DNA of 14,901 bases from JBOHER01 sp050701115 (GCA_050701115.1 JBOHER010000405.1:1-14901); one strand, 5' to 3'; shown: positions 1 to 6,859, counted from the first letter of the stretch. The notes: generated by a model not told the origin, from the sequence alone. Program-made: numbers and translations.

Positions 1-548
1 ACAGGTCCAGGCCCTCAATCGAAGCCAGCCCGTGCTGCCGATGATGCCCGGCATGCCGGAGAAGCGCACCCACGACTACGTCCGCAACGGGATCACCAGC
101 CTGTTCGCCGCCCTGGACATGGCCACCGGCCAGGTGATCTCCGCCCTGCACCGCAGGCACCGCTCCACCGAGTACCGCAAGTTCCTCATCCGCATCGACA
201 AGGCCGTCCCAGCCGACCTGGACGTGCACATCATCTGCGACAACTACGCCACCCACAAGACCGACATCATCCAACAGTGGCTGGCCGCCCACCCCCGCTT
301 CCACGTCCACTTCATCCCCACCGGTTCCTCCTGGCTCAACATGGTCGAGCGCTGGTTCGGCGAACTCACCACCAAACTGCTGCAGCGCGGCGTCCACACG
401 TCGGTCCAAGCCCTCGAAGCCGACATCCGGGCCTGGATCAAAAACTGGAACGACGACCCGCGCCCCTACGTGTGGACCAAGACCGCCGACGAGATCCTCG
501 ACAGCATCGCAGCCTTTTGTAAACGTACTTCAGGCGCAGGACGCTAGT
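1..548 (+). mobile_element. Right-hand part of an IS630-family insertion sequence (left end outside window)
   Basis: The window opens inside the transposase gene, so the left end is not visible. IS630-family elements insert at TA, often within CTAG, and duplicate the TA. The transposase stop codon lies in a CTAG at 544-547. The preceding bases (about 520-544, ending GGACGC) are a plausible right terminal repeat, but the left repeat needed for proof is missing. Beyond 548 the sequence shows no transposase coding and soon reaches the dedA gene. The right boundary is therefore an inference, good to a few bases at best. Confidence 0.75.
2..547 (+). CDS. IS630-family transposase, 5'-truncated by the window edge
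   Basis: This is the DDE catalytic part of an IS630/Tc1-mariner type transposase, which cuts and joins DNA at TA targets. The reading frame is open from base 2, where the codons give QVQALNRSQPVLP, so the GTG at 32 is internal and not the start. The second catalytic Asp is visible in the segment IICDNYATHK, and the catalytic Glu in NMVERWFGEL. The first Asp of the DDE triad normally sits just upstream of the first visible residues and lies outside the window. The region from LNMVERWFGEL to TKTADEIL is the usual family C-terminus, and the frame has no internal stop, so the copy may be intact. The N-terminal helix-turn-helix half is not in view. Its stop codon sits at the probable element boundary. 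Confidence 0.9.
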   Translation, partial: QVQALNRSQPVLPMMPGMPEKRTHDYVRNGITSLFAALDMATGQVISALHRRHRSTEYRKFLIRIDKAVPADLDVHIICDNYATHKTDIIQQWLAAHPRFHVHFIPTGSSWLNMVERWFGELTTKLLQRGVHTSVQALEADIRAWIKNWNDDPRPYVWTKTADEILDSIAAFCKRTSGAGR

Positions 549-603
549 GCCCGCAGCCCGCATCGGTGCCCTCCCGCCCCCTCGTGTCGCCCGAAAGGGT
601 TGC

Positions 604-1284
604 TCAGTTCTTGCCCGCGCCGACCTCGCTGTACTCCTGCTCGAGCGGCCGACGAATCTCCTGGCGGTAGCGCCAGATGCCATAAATCGTGCCGATCACC
701 AGGAAGGCGACACTGCCCCACACCACGACTGTCTGCGCCCAGGGCACAGCGGTGAGCAGGCCGGCCGCGTAGTAACCGAACAGCACCAGGGTCGGCACCC
801 AGAGCAGCGCGCCCACCGAGGTGGCCAGCATGAAACGCCGGGAATCCATCCGGGCCGCACCGGCGATCAGCGGCGCCAGCGTGCGCACCCACGGGATCCA
901 CCGCGCGGCGATGATCGCGACGAACCCTCTACGATCCAGAAAGTCCCGCGCCTTCTCCAGATTCTCCCGGTTGAGCACCTTGCCGCCACGCCGGGCGATG
1001 AACTTGGTTCCGGCCTTCTTTCCGAGGGCATAGCCGACCTGGTTACCCACGATCGCCACGATCAGCGCGACCCCGGACAACGCCCACGCGCTGACCTCCG
1101 CGTCGTGGTGAGCGAGTACCACCCCGGCGGCGAACAGCAGAGAATCGCCCGGCAGGAACAGCCCGATGATCACGGCGCACTCGAGGAAGACGAAGCTCAG
1201 CACGATCAGCCAGACCAACGCGGGCCCGGCGGTGGCCAACCAGCCAACGCCCACTTCTGCTGCCTCGGCATGCACCACGCTCAC
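604..1284 (-). CDS. DedA family membrane protein (first of two)
   Basis: This 226-residue integral membrane protein belongs to the DedA/SNARE-associated (VTT-domain) family, whose members are linked to proton-driven lipid-carrier flipping and membrane homeostasis. The family signature is clear: E35 in a hydrophobic helix, then FLPGDSLLFAAG with D47, the NQVGYALGKKAG segment at 81-92, and FVAIIAARWIPWVRTLAPLIAG at 121-142. R128 and R134 there match the two essential arginines of E. coli YqjA/YghB. Several hydrophobic helices follow and the tail is charged. The GTG start has no good ribosome binding site, but a TACCCT box lies exactly six bases upstream, so the mRNA may be leaderless. It lies 56 bp beyond the IS630 end, transcribed toward it. 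The lipid substrate cannot be told from sequence. Confidence 0.9.
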   Translation of the reverse strand: MSVVHAEAAEVGVGWLATAGPALVWLIVLSFVFLECAVIIGLFLPGDSLLFAAGVVLAHHDAEVSAWALSGVALIVAIVGNQVGYALGKKAGTKFIARRGGKVLNRENLEKARDFLDRRGFVAIIAARWIPWVRTLAPLIAGAARMDSRRFMLATSVGALLWVPTLVLFGYYAAGLLTAVPWAQTVVVWGSVAFLVIGTIYGIWRYRQEIRRPLEQEYSEVGAGKN

Positions 1285-1290
1285 CCTGCG

Positions 1291-1296
1291 AGGGTA
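1291..1296 (-). promoter_or_regulatory. Candidate -10 box for a leaderless dedA-1 mRNA
   Basis: On the minus strand the hexamer TACCCT fits the actinobacterial TANNNT -10 pattern. It is followed by six bases (CGCAGG) and then the GTG start. This spacing would place the transcription start at or next to the start codon. No clear -35 box is visible. A second AT-rich hexamer, TATATT (1332-1337, minus strand), could act as an alternative promoter about 50 bases from the start. Confidence 0.4.
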
Positions 1297-1360
1297 CGTG
1301 CCGTGAGCGTCACGCGGTCGGCCGAGCGGTGAATATAGTGTTGTCGCCGAACGTGATGCG

Positions 1361-2959
1361 TCAGCCGCGGTCGTCGCCGGACTCGGCCAGCGGGATCTCC
1401 CTCATGAACATCGCGACGACGGTGGCCAGCAGGGCGACCCCCGCCGCCACGTAGAACACCGTGCTGATCGAGTCGGTGAAGCCGATCAGGAACGGCTTGG
1501 CCTGCTCGAGCGGGATCCGTTGCAGGAACGAGGAATCGGCCATGATGTCGGCCCCGCCGGTGTGCATGGCCGTCGGCGGAATGCCGAGGCCGGCGAACGC
1601 ATCGGCGATGTTGGCGGTCAGCGTGCTGAACAGGATGGACAGGAACACCGCTACACCGAGCGTGCCGCCGATCTGCCGGAAGAACGTCGCGGTCGCGGTG
1701 GACACGCCCATGTCCCGGTGCGTGCCCGCGTTCTGGGCCGCGATCACCAGCGTCTGCATGCAGCCACCGAGGCCGAGGCCGATCACCGCCATGTAGGTCA
1801 GCGGCTGCCACAGCGGGCTGTCCCACTCGATCTGCGCGAACAGCAGCGCGCCAAGGGAGATCAGCGCCGTTCCGGTCACCGGGAAGACCTTGTACCGGCC
1901 GGTCGCTGACATGACGCGGCCGGTGATGGTGGTGCCGATCATGATGCCGACCATCAGCGGCAGGGACAGCAGACCCGCTTCGGTCGGCGTGTAGCCCTGG
2001 ACGATCTGCAGGTACTGCGGGATCAGCATGATCGAACCGAACATGCCGATGCCCACGATGAACCCGGCGATGATGGCCACGCTGAACGTGGAGTTGCGGA
2101 ACAGCCGCATCGGGATCAGCGCGGCGTCGGCCATCCTGATCTGCACGGCCACGAACAGCACCAGCCCGATGATGCCGATGGCGAAGCAGATCAGTGCGGC
2201 GGTCGACGTCCAGCCCCATTCGCGGCCCTGCTCGGCCACCAGCAGCAGCGGGAGCAGGCCGAGGGCCAGGGTAGCCGCTCCCCACCAGTCGATCCGGTGG
2301 CTCTGCCGCTCATGGGGCACGTTGAGCACCCGGACCACCACGAACAGCGCTGCGATGCCGATCGGCACGTTCACCAGGAACACCCAGCGCCAGCCGTCCA
2401 CCCCGATGAACTCGGGCATCCCGGCGAACAGCCCGCCGAGCACCGGTCCGAGCACGCTGGAGGTGGCGAACACAGCCACGATGAACCCCTGGTACCTGGC
2501 CCGTTCCCGGGGCGAGACGATGTCGCCGATGATGGTCAGCGCCAGCGACATCAGGCCGCCCGCACCGAGCCCCTGCAGGGCGCGGAATGCGGCCAGCGAA
2601 TACATCGACTGGGCGAGGGTGCAGGCCAGCGAGCCGATCAGGAACAGCGTGATCGCGGTCAGGTAGAGCGGTTTGCGACCGTAGATGTCGGACAGCTTGC
2701 CGTAGATGGGCGTGGTGATGGTCGCGGTGATCAGGTACGCGGTGGTGGCCCAGGCCTGCAGGCTCAGCCCCTGCAGATCGTCGGCGATGGTGCGGATGGC
2801 CGTGCTGACGATCGTCTGATCGAGTGCGGCCAGGAACATGCCCATCATCAACCCGGACAGGATGGTCAGGATCTGCCGGTGGGACAGCACGGGTCGCTCG
2901 GTTGCCTCGCTGTGCCCGGAGGGTCCTCCGGGGTCGCGCTGGATGGTGGAACTGGTCAT
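1361..2959 (-). CDS. MFS drug exporter, DHA2 family (EmrB/QacA type, 14 helices)
   Basis: This 532-residue protein is a proton-driven multidrug antiporter of the 14-helix DHA2 group. Motif D1 is at 46-54 (LDQTIVSTA), motif A at 87-99 (GKLSDIYGRKPLY), and the antiporter motif C around 167-176 (SSVLGPVLGG). The family segment WRWVFLVNVPIG is at 190-201. The length suits 14 transmembrane segments. The N-terminal 25 residues are polar and cytoplasmic. A GGAGG ribosome binding site lies seven bases before the ATG, inside the end of the marR gene. The two genes overlap by four bases (ATGA), so translation is probably coupled and expression follows the MarR promoter. Substrates cannot be predicted; MarR-DHA2 pairs commonly respond to aromatic or antibiotic compounds. 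Confidence 0.93.
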   Translation of the reverse strand: MTSSTIQRDPGGPSGHSEATERPVLSHRQILTILSGLMMGMFLAALDQTIVSTAIRTIADDLQGLSLQAWATTAYLITATITTPIYGKLSDIYGRKPLYLTAITLFLIGSLACTLAQSMYSLAAFRALQGLGAGGLMSLALTIIGDIVSPRERARYQGFIVAVFATSSVLGPVLGGLFAGMPEFIGVDGWRWVFLVNVPIGIAALFVVVRVLNVPHERQSHRIDWWGAATLALGLLPLLLVAEQGREWGWTSTAALICFAIGIIGLVLFVAVQIRMADAALIPMRLFRNSTFSVAIIAGFIVGIGMFGSIMLIPQYLQIVQGYTPTEAGLLSLPLMVGIMIGTTITGRVMSATGRYKVFPVTGTALISLGALLFAQIEWDSPLWQPLTYMAVIGLGLGGCMQTLVIAAQNAGTHRDMGVSTATATFFRQIGGTLGVAVFLSILFSTLTANIADAFAGLGIPPTAMHTGGADIMADSSFLQRIPLEQAKPFLIGFTDSISTVFYVAAGVALLATVVAMFMREIPLAESGDDRG

Positions 2960-3459
2960 TCTGCGTCCTCCAGCGGCAGATCGCGGGTCGCCAGGTCACT
3001 GTTGAGCCGGTCGAGCATGCTGATCAGGAGTTCTCGCTCGCTGGGGTCCCAGTCGTGCACGGTGGTAGCCAGCCAGCGGTTGCGCGCCGCTCTGGCGTGG
3101 TCGAACACGCGGCGCCCTTCGTCGGTCGGGGCGAGCAGGCAGGCGCGGCCGTCGTCGGGGTCGGCTTGCCGCTCGATCAGGCCATGCTGGACGAGTGAGC
3201 TGGTCTGCCTGCTGATCGTGGAGATCTCGGCGTGCAGGAACTCGGCAAGCGCGGAGGTGCGTTGGGGGCCTTCCATGATCAACGTGGCCAGGATGGCGAA
3301 CGCGGGCTGCTCGATGCCCGAGGGTTGCGCCTTCGCGAACCGGGCCCGTGCCCGATGCAGCACCCGGACGAACCGGATGAGCTGGCTGCCGAGCGCATCG
3401 GCGCTCTCCAGTTCGGCCGCGGTGAGGGTCGCAACCTTGGTGTCGTGGTCGGCGGACAT
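2956..3459 (-). CDS. MarR family transcriptional regulator
   Basis: This is a winged helix-turn-helix repressor of 167 residues from the chosen start. The DNA-binding region is about 66-110, with recognition segment TSALAEFLHAEISTISRQ and the wing DPDDGR at 100-105, typical of MarR proteins. N- and C-terminal helices would form the dimer. I chose the ATG at 3459 because GGACGAG precedes it at good spacing. In-frame ATGs at 3507 and 3519 lie within or upstream of the predicted promoter -10 and an inverted repeat, so they would probably not be on the mRNA. The gene is the first of a two-gene unit with the DHA2 exporter and is divergent from the FAD dehydrogenase. Autorepression, and control of the exporter and perhaps the divergent gene, is inferred. 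Confidence 0.9.
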   Translation of the reverse strand: MSADHDTKVATLTAAELESADALGSQLIRFVRVLHRARARFAKAQPSGIEQPAFAILATLIMEGPQRTSALAEFLHAEISTISRQTSSLVQHGLIERQADPDDGRACLLAPTDEGRRVFDHARAARNRWLATTVHDWDPSERELLISMLDRLNSDLATRDLPLEDAE

Positions 3460-3480
3460 CGCCTCGTCCTCTGCTACGTT

Positions 3481-3568
3481 GTTGCGGTGCGCAACTACTT
3501 GCTTCATACAACTATGCACCTAGGGTGGTTAGTTGTGCAAGCCAATTACTTGTGACGGCGACTACCGT
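3481..3568. promoter_or_regulatory. Divergent promoter/operator region between marR and the FAD dehydrogenase
   Basis: Two inverted repeats are visible: GTTGCG-GTG-CGCAAC (3481-3495, perfect arms) and CATA-N4-TATG (3505-3516, perfect arms, part of a longer imperfect TGC...GCA dyad). A shorter TTG-TG-CAA lies at 3533-3540. On the minus strand a plausible -35 (TTGCAC, 3535-3540) and -10 (CATAGT, 3511-3516) are 18 bases apart, and the second dyad sits on that -10. The first dyad would fall in the 5' leader of marR. On the plus strand TACCGT (3563-3568) ends six bases before the dehydrogenase ATG. MarR proteins usually bind such dyads and repress their own operon; binding here is inferred. Confidence 0.6.
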
Positions 3569-3574
3569 AGAGCT

Positions 3575-4963
3575 ATGACCGCACTGCTCGTCGATCGTCT
3601 GCGCAGCGAACTCGGCCCAGCTGCCGTGCTCACCGATAGCGACGTCACCGGGAGCTACGCGCGCGACATGATGCCGCTGGCCGAGCATGGTGCTCCGCTC
3701 GCGGTTGTCCTGCCCACCGACACCGAGCGCGTGCAGGCCACGGTCCGGGCATGCGCGACGGCCGGTGTGCCGATCGTGCCCAGGGGTGCGGGCAGCGGGC
3801 TCACCGGTGCGGCCAACGCGATCGACGGCTGCGTGGTGCTGGTGACCACCAAGCTGAACGAGATCCTGGAGATCGACCCGGCCAACCGGCTCGCGGTGGT
3901 TCAGCCAGGTGTGGTCAACCTCGACTTTCGCGATGCGGTCGCCAAGCACGGGCTGTTCTATCCGCCCGACCCGTCCAGCTACGACTGGTGCACCATCGGC
4001 GGCAACCTGGCGACCAACGCGGGCGGCCTGTGCTGCGTGAAGTACGGGGTGACCACCGATGCGGTGCTGGGGCTCAAGGTGGTGCTGGCCGACGGATCGC
4101 TGCTCAAGACCGGCCGCCGCACCGTCAAGGGCGTCGCGGGCTACGACCTGACCAAGCTGTTCATCGGCAGCGAGGGCACGCTCGGCGTGATCACCGAGGC
4201 CACCGTCAACCTGCGGCCGCTCCCGCAGGCACCGGGCACCCTTGTCGCGGGGTTCACCAGCACCTCGGCCGCGGGCGAGGCGGTCGCGCGGGTCGTGCGG
4301 GAGGGCTTGGTGCCGTCGTTGATGGAGATCATGGACGCGGCCTCGATCAAGGCGGCCGAGGAGTACCTGAAGACCGATATCGGCGCAGGCTCAGGGTGTG
4401 CCGCGCTGCTGCTGTGCCAGTCGGATTCCGGCGGTGAGGTGGCGCGTCGGGAACTGACCGCGATCGAGCAGATCTGCGTGGACTGCGGCGCCGATATGAC
4501 CTACGCGACAGATGATCTCGCCGAGGGCAACATGCTGCTGCAGGCGCGCAGGGTGGTGCTCACCGCGCTGGAGTTGTACGGCACCTGGCTCACCGATGAC
4601 GTGTCGGTACCGCGCACCAGGATCGCCGAGCTGATCACGGGGTGTGCGCGGATCAGCGAGGAGGTCGGGTTGCGGGTCGCCGTTGTCGGACACGCCGGGG
4701 ACGGCAACATGCACCCGACGATCGTCTACGACCCGACCTCCGCTGACGAGTTCGCCCGCGCGCGCAGGGCGTTCGAGGACATCCTCGCCATCGGTCTCTC
4801 GCTGGGTGGCACGGTGACCGGCGAGCACGGCATCGGCAAGATCAAACGCGAGTGGCTGGAGCGGGAGATCGGTCCGGTCGGGATGCGCGTACACCGGCAG
4901 ATCAAGGCCGCCCTCGACCCGGACAACCTCTTCAACCCCGGCTCCATGTTCGCCATGCCCTAG
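3575..4963 (+). CDS. FAD-linked oxidoreductase, GlcD/D-lactate dehydrogenase-like
   Basis: This 462-residue flavoprotein belongs to the VAO/PCMH family; relatives oxidise D-2-hydroxy acids such as D-lactate or glycolate. The FAD-binding domain (about 40-215) shows PRGAGSGLTG (69-78), PPDPSS (130-135), IGGNLATNAGGL (141-152) and KGVAGYDLTKLFIGSEGTLG (185-204). The C-terminal oxidase domain carries VVGHAGDGNMHP (370-381), with H373 and H380 as metal/active-site candidates, and GGTVTGEHGIGKIK (411-424). It ends in LDPDNLFNPGSMF, which is typical. The ATG at 3575 fits the family N-terminus and has TACCGT six bases upstream but no ribosome binding site, so a leaderless mRNA is likely. There is no iron-sulphur partner gene (GlcF type) beside it. 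The substrate is uncertain; D-lactate dehydrogenase is the safest guess. Confidence 0.9.
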   Translation: MTALLVDRLRSELGPAAVLTDSDVTGSYARDMMPLAEHGAPLAVVLPTDTERVQATVRACATAGVPIVPRGAGSGLTGAANAIDGCVVLVTTKLNEILEIDPANRLAVVQPGVVNLDFRDAVAKHGLFYPPDPSSYDWCTIGGNLATNAGGLCCVKYGVTTDAVLGLKVVLADGSLLKTGRRTVKGVAGYDLTKLFIGSEGTLGVITEATVNLRPLPQAPGTLVAGFTSTSAAGEAVARVVREGLVPSLMEIMDAASIKAAEEYLKTDIGAGSGCAALLLCQSDSGGEVARRELTAIEQICVDCGADMTYATDDLAEGNMLLQARRVVLTALELYGTWLTDDVSVPRTRIAELITGCARISEEVGLRVAVVGHAGDGNMHPTIVYDPTSADEFARARRAFEDILAIGLSLGGTVTGEHGIGKIKREWLEREIGPVGMRVHRQIKAALDPDNLFNPGSMFAMP

Positions 4964-4987
4964 GGAAGGTCGACGGCGACTTTCCCT
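4962..4987. terminator. Bidirectional hairpin terminator between convergent genes
   Basis: AGGGAAGGTCG (4962-4972) pairs with CGACTTTCCCT (4977-4987) around an ACGG loop. This gives an 11 bp stem with a single G-U wobble. It fills the gap between the stop codon of the FAD dehydrogenase (4961-4963) and that of the opposing dedA gene (4989-4991), so it can serve both transcripts. There is no T-run, which is usual for actinobacterial hairpin terminators. Confidence 0.75.
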
Positions 4988-4988
4988 G

Positions 4989-5660
4989 TCAGCTCTCCGC
5001 CTGGGCGGTCCGCTTCTCCCTGCGCGCCTTGATTACCTCGACCACGATCGGCAGCACGGAGAGGAGCACGATCAGCAACACCATGGCTTCGATGTTGTCG
5101 TAGACGAACGGGATCCGGCCTAGGTAGTAGCCGAGCACGGTCAGCCCCGCAGCCCAGGCGACACCGCCGATCGCGGAATAGATGAAGAACTTCCGCGCGT
5201 CCATCTTGCCTACGCCCGCCATCGCGGTGATGAAGGTGCGCACAATGGGTACGAAGCGGGCGAGCACGATCGCTCGGGAACCGTACTTCTCGAAGAATTC
5301 CTGCGTCTTGTCCACGTACTCCTGCTTGAAAAGGCGTGAGTCCGCCCGGTTGAACAGCGCGGGCCCGACTTTGCGGCCGATCCAGTAGCCGGTGACGTTG
5401 CCCACGAACGCGCACACTGTCAGCAGGACGCACACCAGCCAGAGCGGCTCGGCGATCCATCCCTTGGTGATGAACAGACCTGCGGTGAACAGCAGCGAAT
5501 CGCCGGGCAGGAAGAAACCCACCAGGAGTCCACACTCAGCAAAGATGATCAGGCACAGCCCGGCCAGCACATACGGACCGAGCCCCTGCAGCAAGATGTC
5601 CGGCTGCAGCCAGTCGGGCACCAGGGCAACGGCGGGGGCGGCGGATGGCGTGAGGTTCAC
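4989..5660 (-). CDS. DedA family membrane protein (second of two)
   Basis: This 223-residue polytopic membrane protein has the full DedA signature: E42, FFLPGDSLLFTAG with D54 (49-61), GNVTGYWIGRKVG (87-99), and FFEKYGSRAIVLARFVPIVR (122-141) with R135 and R141 as the conserved arginine pair, followed by AGVGKM. It is closer to the textbook family pattern than the other DedA in this window, for example in FFEKYG. The family is tied to lipid-carrier recycling and membrane potential. The GTG start has TACCGT eight bases upstream and no clear ribosome binding site. The gene lies 25 bp after a SigD-like sigma gene on the same strand, so read-through is also possible. It converges on the FAD dehydrogenase across a hairpin. 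Confidence 0.9.
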   Translation of the reverse strand: MNLTPSAAPAVALVPDWLQPDILLQGLGPYVLAGLCLIIFAECGLLVGFFLPGDSLLFTAGLFITKGWIAEPLWLVCVLLTVCAFVGNVTGYWIGRKVGPALFNRADSRLFKQEYVDKTQEFFEKYGSRAIVLARFVPIVRTFITAMAGVGKMDARKFFIYSAIGGVAWAAGLTVLGYYLGRIPFVYDNIEAMVLLIVLLSVLPIVVEVIKARREKRTAQAES

Positions 5661-5668
5661 GCTTGTCC

Positions 5669-5674
5669 ACGGTA
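5669..5674 (-). promoter_or_regulatory. Candidate -10 box for dedA-2
   Basis: The minus-strand hexamer TACCGT is the same six bases as the box before the FAD dehydrogenase. It lies eight bases upstream of the GTG start in the short gap after the sigma-factor stop codon. It would give a leaderless or near-leaderless mRNA. No -35 is recognised. Confidence 0.35.
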
Positions 5675-5685
5675 CAGGCGCCGCA

Positions 5686-6336
5686 CTACGGGTTGCCCTC
5701 GCGGGCAGCCAGTTGGCGGCGCAGCTTCACGAGTGCGCGGTGCTGGGACACCCGCACCGCTCCGGGGGAGCAGGACACCGCGTTCGCGGTCTCGGCGACG
5801 GAGAGCCCGACGATCAGCCGCAGGGTGAGGACTTCACGCTGGATCGCAGGCAGCGTGTCGAGCAGGGCGCCCAGGTGCTCACTCAACTCGACGTGCATCA
5901 TCCGCTGTTCGGGGCCCGGTTCGTGCTCGGCTCGCTCGGGCACCTCGGACATGGGAACCGTGCGATCCCGGGTGTACCTGCGGTGGAAGTCGATGATCTT
6001 GTGTGAAGCGATGCCGTACACGAAGCTGAGAAAGCTCGCCCCGGTGGACCGGTAGGCCGGCAGTGAGGTCAGGACGCCCATGCATACTTCCTGGGCGACA
6101 TCATCGGCGGAGGCGAACGTGCTCACCGCCTTGCCGATGCGGGCTCGGCAGTAGCGCACGATGAGCGGCCGCAGATAGCTCACCAGCGCATCCGTAGCGC
6201 CGGGGTCGCCTGCCTTGGCCGCTTCGACCATGTCTACGAGCGGGTCGCGAACGGTTTCGGGATGGACTCGAGTTTGAGCGGTAGCTGCCCTGCCGACAAA
6301 ACCGACAGCCGGGAAAGCAGCAGCGGAAATGGACAT
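5686..6336 (-). CDS. ECF-type sigma factor, SigD/ShbA-like
   Basis: This 216-residue RNA polymerase sigma factor has region 2 at about 50-120 (DDVAQEVCMGVLTSLPAYR, then FLSFVYGIASHKIIDFHRR) and region 4 at about 155-208 (LPAIQREVLTLRLIVGLSVAE and GAVRVSQHRALVKLRR). This wording closely recalls mycobacterial SigD and Streptomyces ShbA. ShbA drives transcription of the principal sigma gene; SigD is held by the anti-sigma RsdA. The ATG is preceded by AGGGGG at good spacing. The first 35 residues are low in family signal. No RsdA-like gene is adjacent: downstream is dedA-2, upstream a 249 bp region rich in short dyads. The family call is firm; orthology to sigD/shbA is likely but not proven. Confidence 0.88.
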   Translation of the reverse strand: MSISAAAFPAVGFVGRAATAQTRVHPETVRDPLVDMVEAAKAGDPGATDALVSYLRPLIVRYCRARIGKAVSTFASADDVAQEVCMGVLTSLPAYRSTGASFLSFVYGIASHKIIDFHRRYTRDRTVPMSEVPERAEHEPGPEQRMMHVELSEHLGALLDTLPAIQREVLTLRLIVGLSVAETANAVSCSPGAVRVSQHRALVKLRRQLAAREGNP

Positions 6337-6400
6337 GCGGACCCCCTACTGGCGCGCACGGTGAACCGTTGATGCGTCGTCGGGGTCTGGGACGACAGGA

Positions 6401-6493
6401 TGTGACACAACGTGACAGTTGGTCACCTCTGGCGGCGTTTCCGGGTGTTCGCTCCGGAAAAGTAATGCCTAGGTAATGCTAGCCGTAGCTAGG
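6401..6493. promoter_or_regulatory. Dyad- and repeat-rich region upstream of the SigD-like gene
   Basis: The gap 6337-6585 has no gene but three ordered elements. First, GTGAC (6402), GTGAC (6412) and the inverted GTCAC (6422), each 10 bp apart; the last two form a perfect 15 bp dyad. Second, TTTCCGG-N9-CCGGAAA (6438-6460), perfect 7 bp arms. Third, CTAG at 6469, 6479 and 6489, again 10 bp apart, with GTAATGC repeated at 6462 and 6473. CTAG is rare in GC-rich DNA. These probably control the sigma gene on the minus strand, whose ATG is at 6336. No specific regulator can be named. Confidence 0.5.
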
Positions 6494-6585
6494 TCGAGTT
6501 GCCACTAGTCCGTTCGGGTGAATCTGTGCGCTCGGCCAGCGAATCGACCAGCCGTCGGACTCCCCCACTTTGTGCTGCATCTGGC

Positions 6586-6825
6586 TCAGAGCAGGGTGAA
6601 TAGCCCAATCACGGCGCCGGCGGCGAGGCCGAGCAGCGCGGCCAGCAACAGGATCCACCTGACGGATACCGGTGCCCCGGTTGGATAATCACTGGCAATA
6701 TCGCCGGTGGTCGCACCAGTGTTTCCGATCGGCCCGTTTTTGGTGATGGGCCCAGCCTCGGCGTTGCCACGTCCAGCGTGAGCCCGCAGCGCCTCGGCCA
6801 CCAGCCGTTCGGGATCCTCGGTCAT
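6586..6825 (-). CDS. Small single-pass membrane protein, function unknown
   Basis: I do not recognise this 79-residue protein. It begins MTEDPERLVAEALRAHA, a short amphipathic helix. A Gly/Thr/Pro-rich linker (about 18-53) follows, and one hydrophobic helix (about 57-79) forms the C-terminus. The layout suggests a cytoplasmic N-terminus on a tail anchor. The start at 6825 is preferred over the ATG at 6831 because GGAGG is seven bases away; for 6831 it would be only one base away. It lies 34 bp after the SigE-type ECF sigma gene on the same strand, so co-transcription is likely. That position invites the idea of a membrane partner or anti-sigma for the ECF factor. The protein lacks any zinc-binding HXXXCXXC motif, so this is speculation. 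Confidence 0.7.
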   Translation of the reverse strand: MTEDPERLVAEALRAHAGRGNAEAGPITKNGPIGNTGATTGDIASDYPTGAPVSVRWILLLAALLGLAAGAVIGLFTLL

Positions 6826-6859
6826 GACCATGCCTCCGATACCGCGGTGTGCTTCGCGA

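Noticed and set aside
590..599. CCC-GAAA-GGG hairpin just after the dedA-1 stop codon as a terminator
   Set aside because: A three-base-pair stem is too short to be meaningful in GC-rich DNA.
547..1332. A 261-codon plus-strand frame opposite dedA-1
   Set aside because: The product is His/Arg/Gly-rich without motifs, while the minus strand encodes a full DedA signature.
3459..3519. MarR start at 3519 or 3507
   Set aside because: These ATGs fall inside or upstream of the predicted -10 and the CATA-N4-TATG dyad. They also lack the GGACGAG site that precedes the ATG at 3459.
2297..3523. A 408-codon plus-strand frame opposite the exporter and marR genes
   Set aside because: It is an antisense shadow: low-complexity His/Gln/Gly/Arg-rich translation, no family motif, and two well-supported genes on the other strand.
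1361..4963. The MarR/exporter/dehydrogenase block as a biosynthetic or defence island
   Set aside because: No biosynthetic, nuclease, toxin or phage gene accompanies it. It reads as an ordinary efflux module beside a metabolic flavoenzyme.
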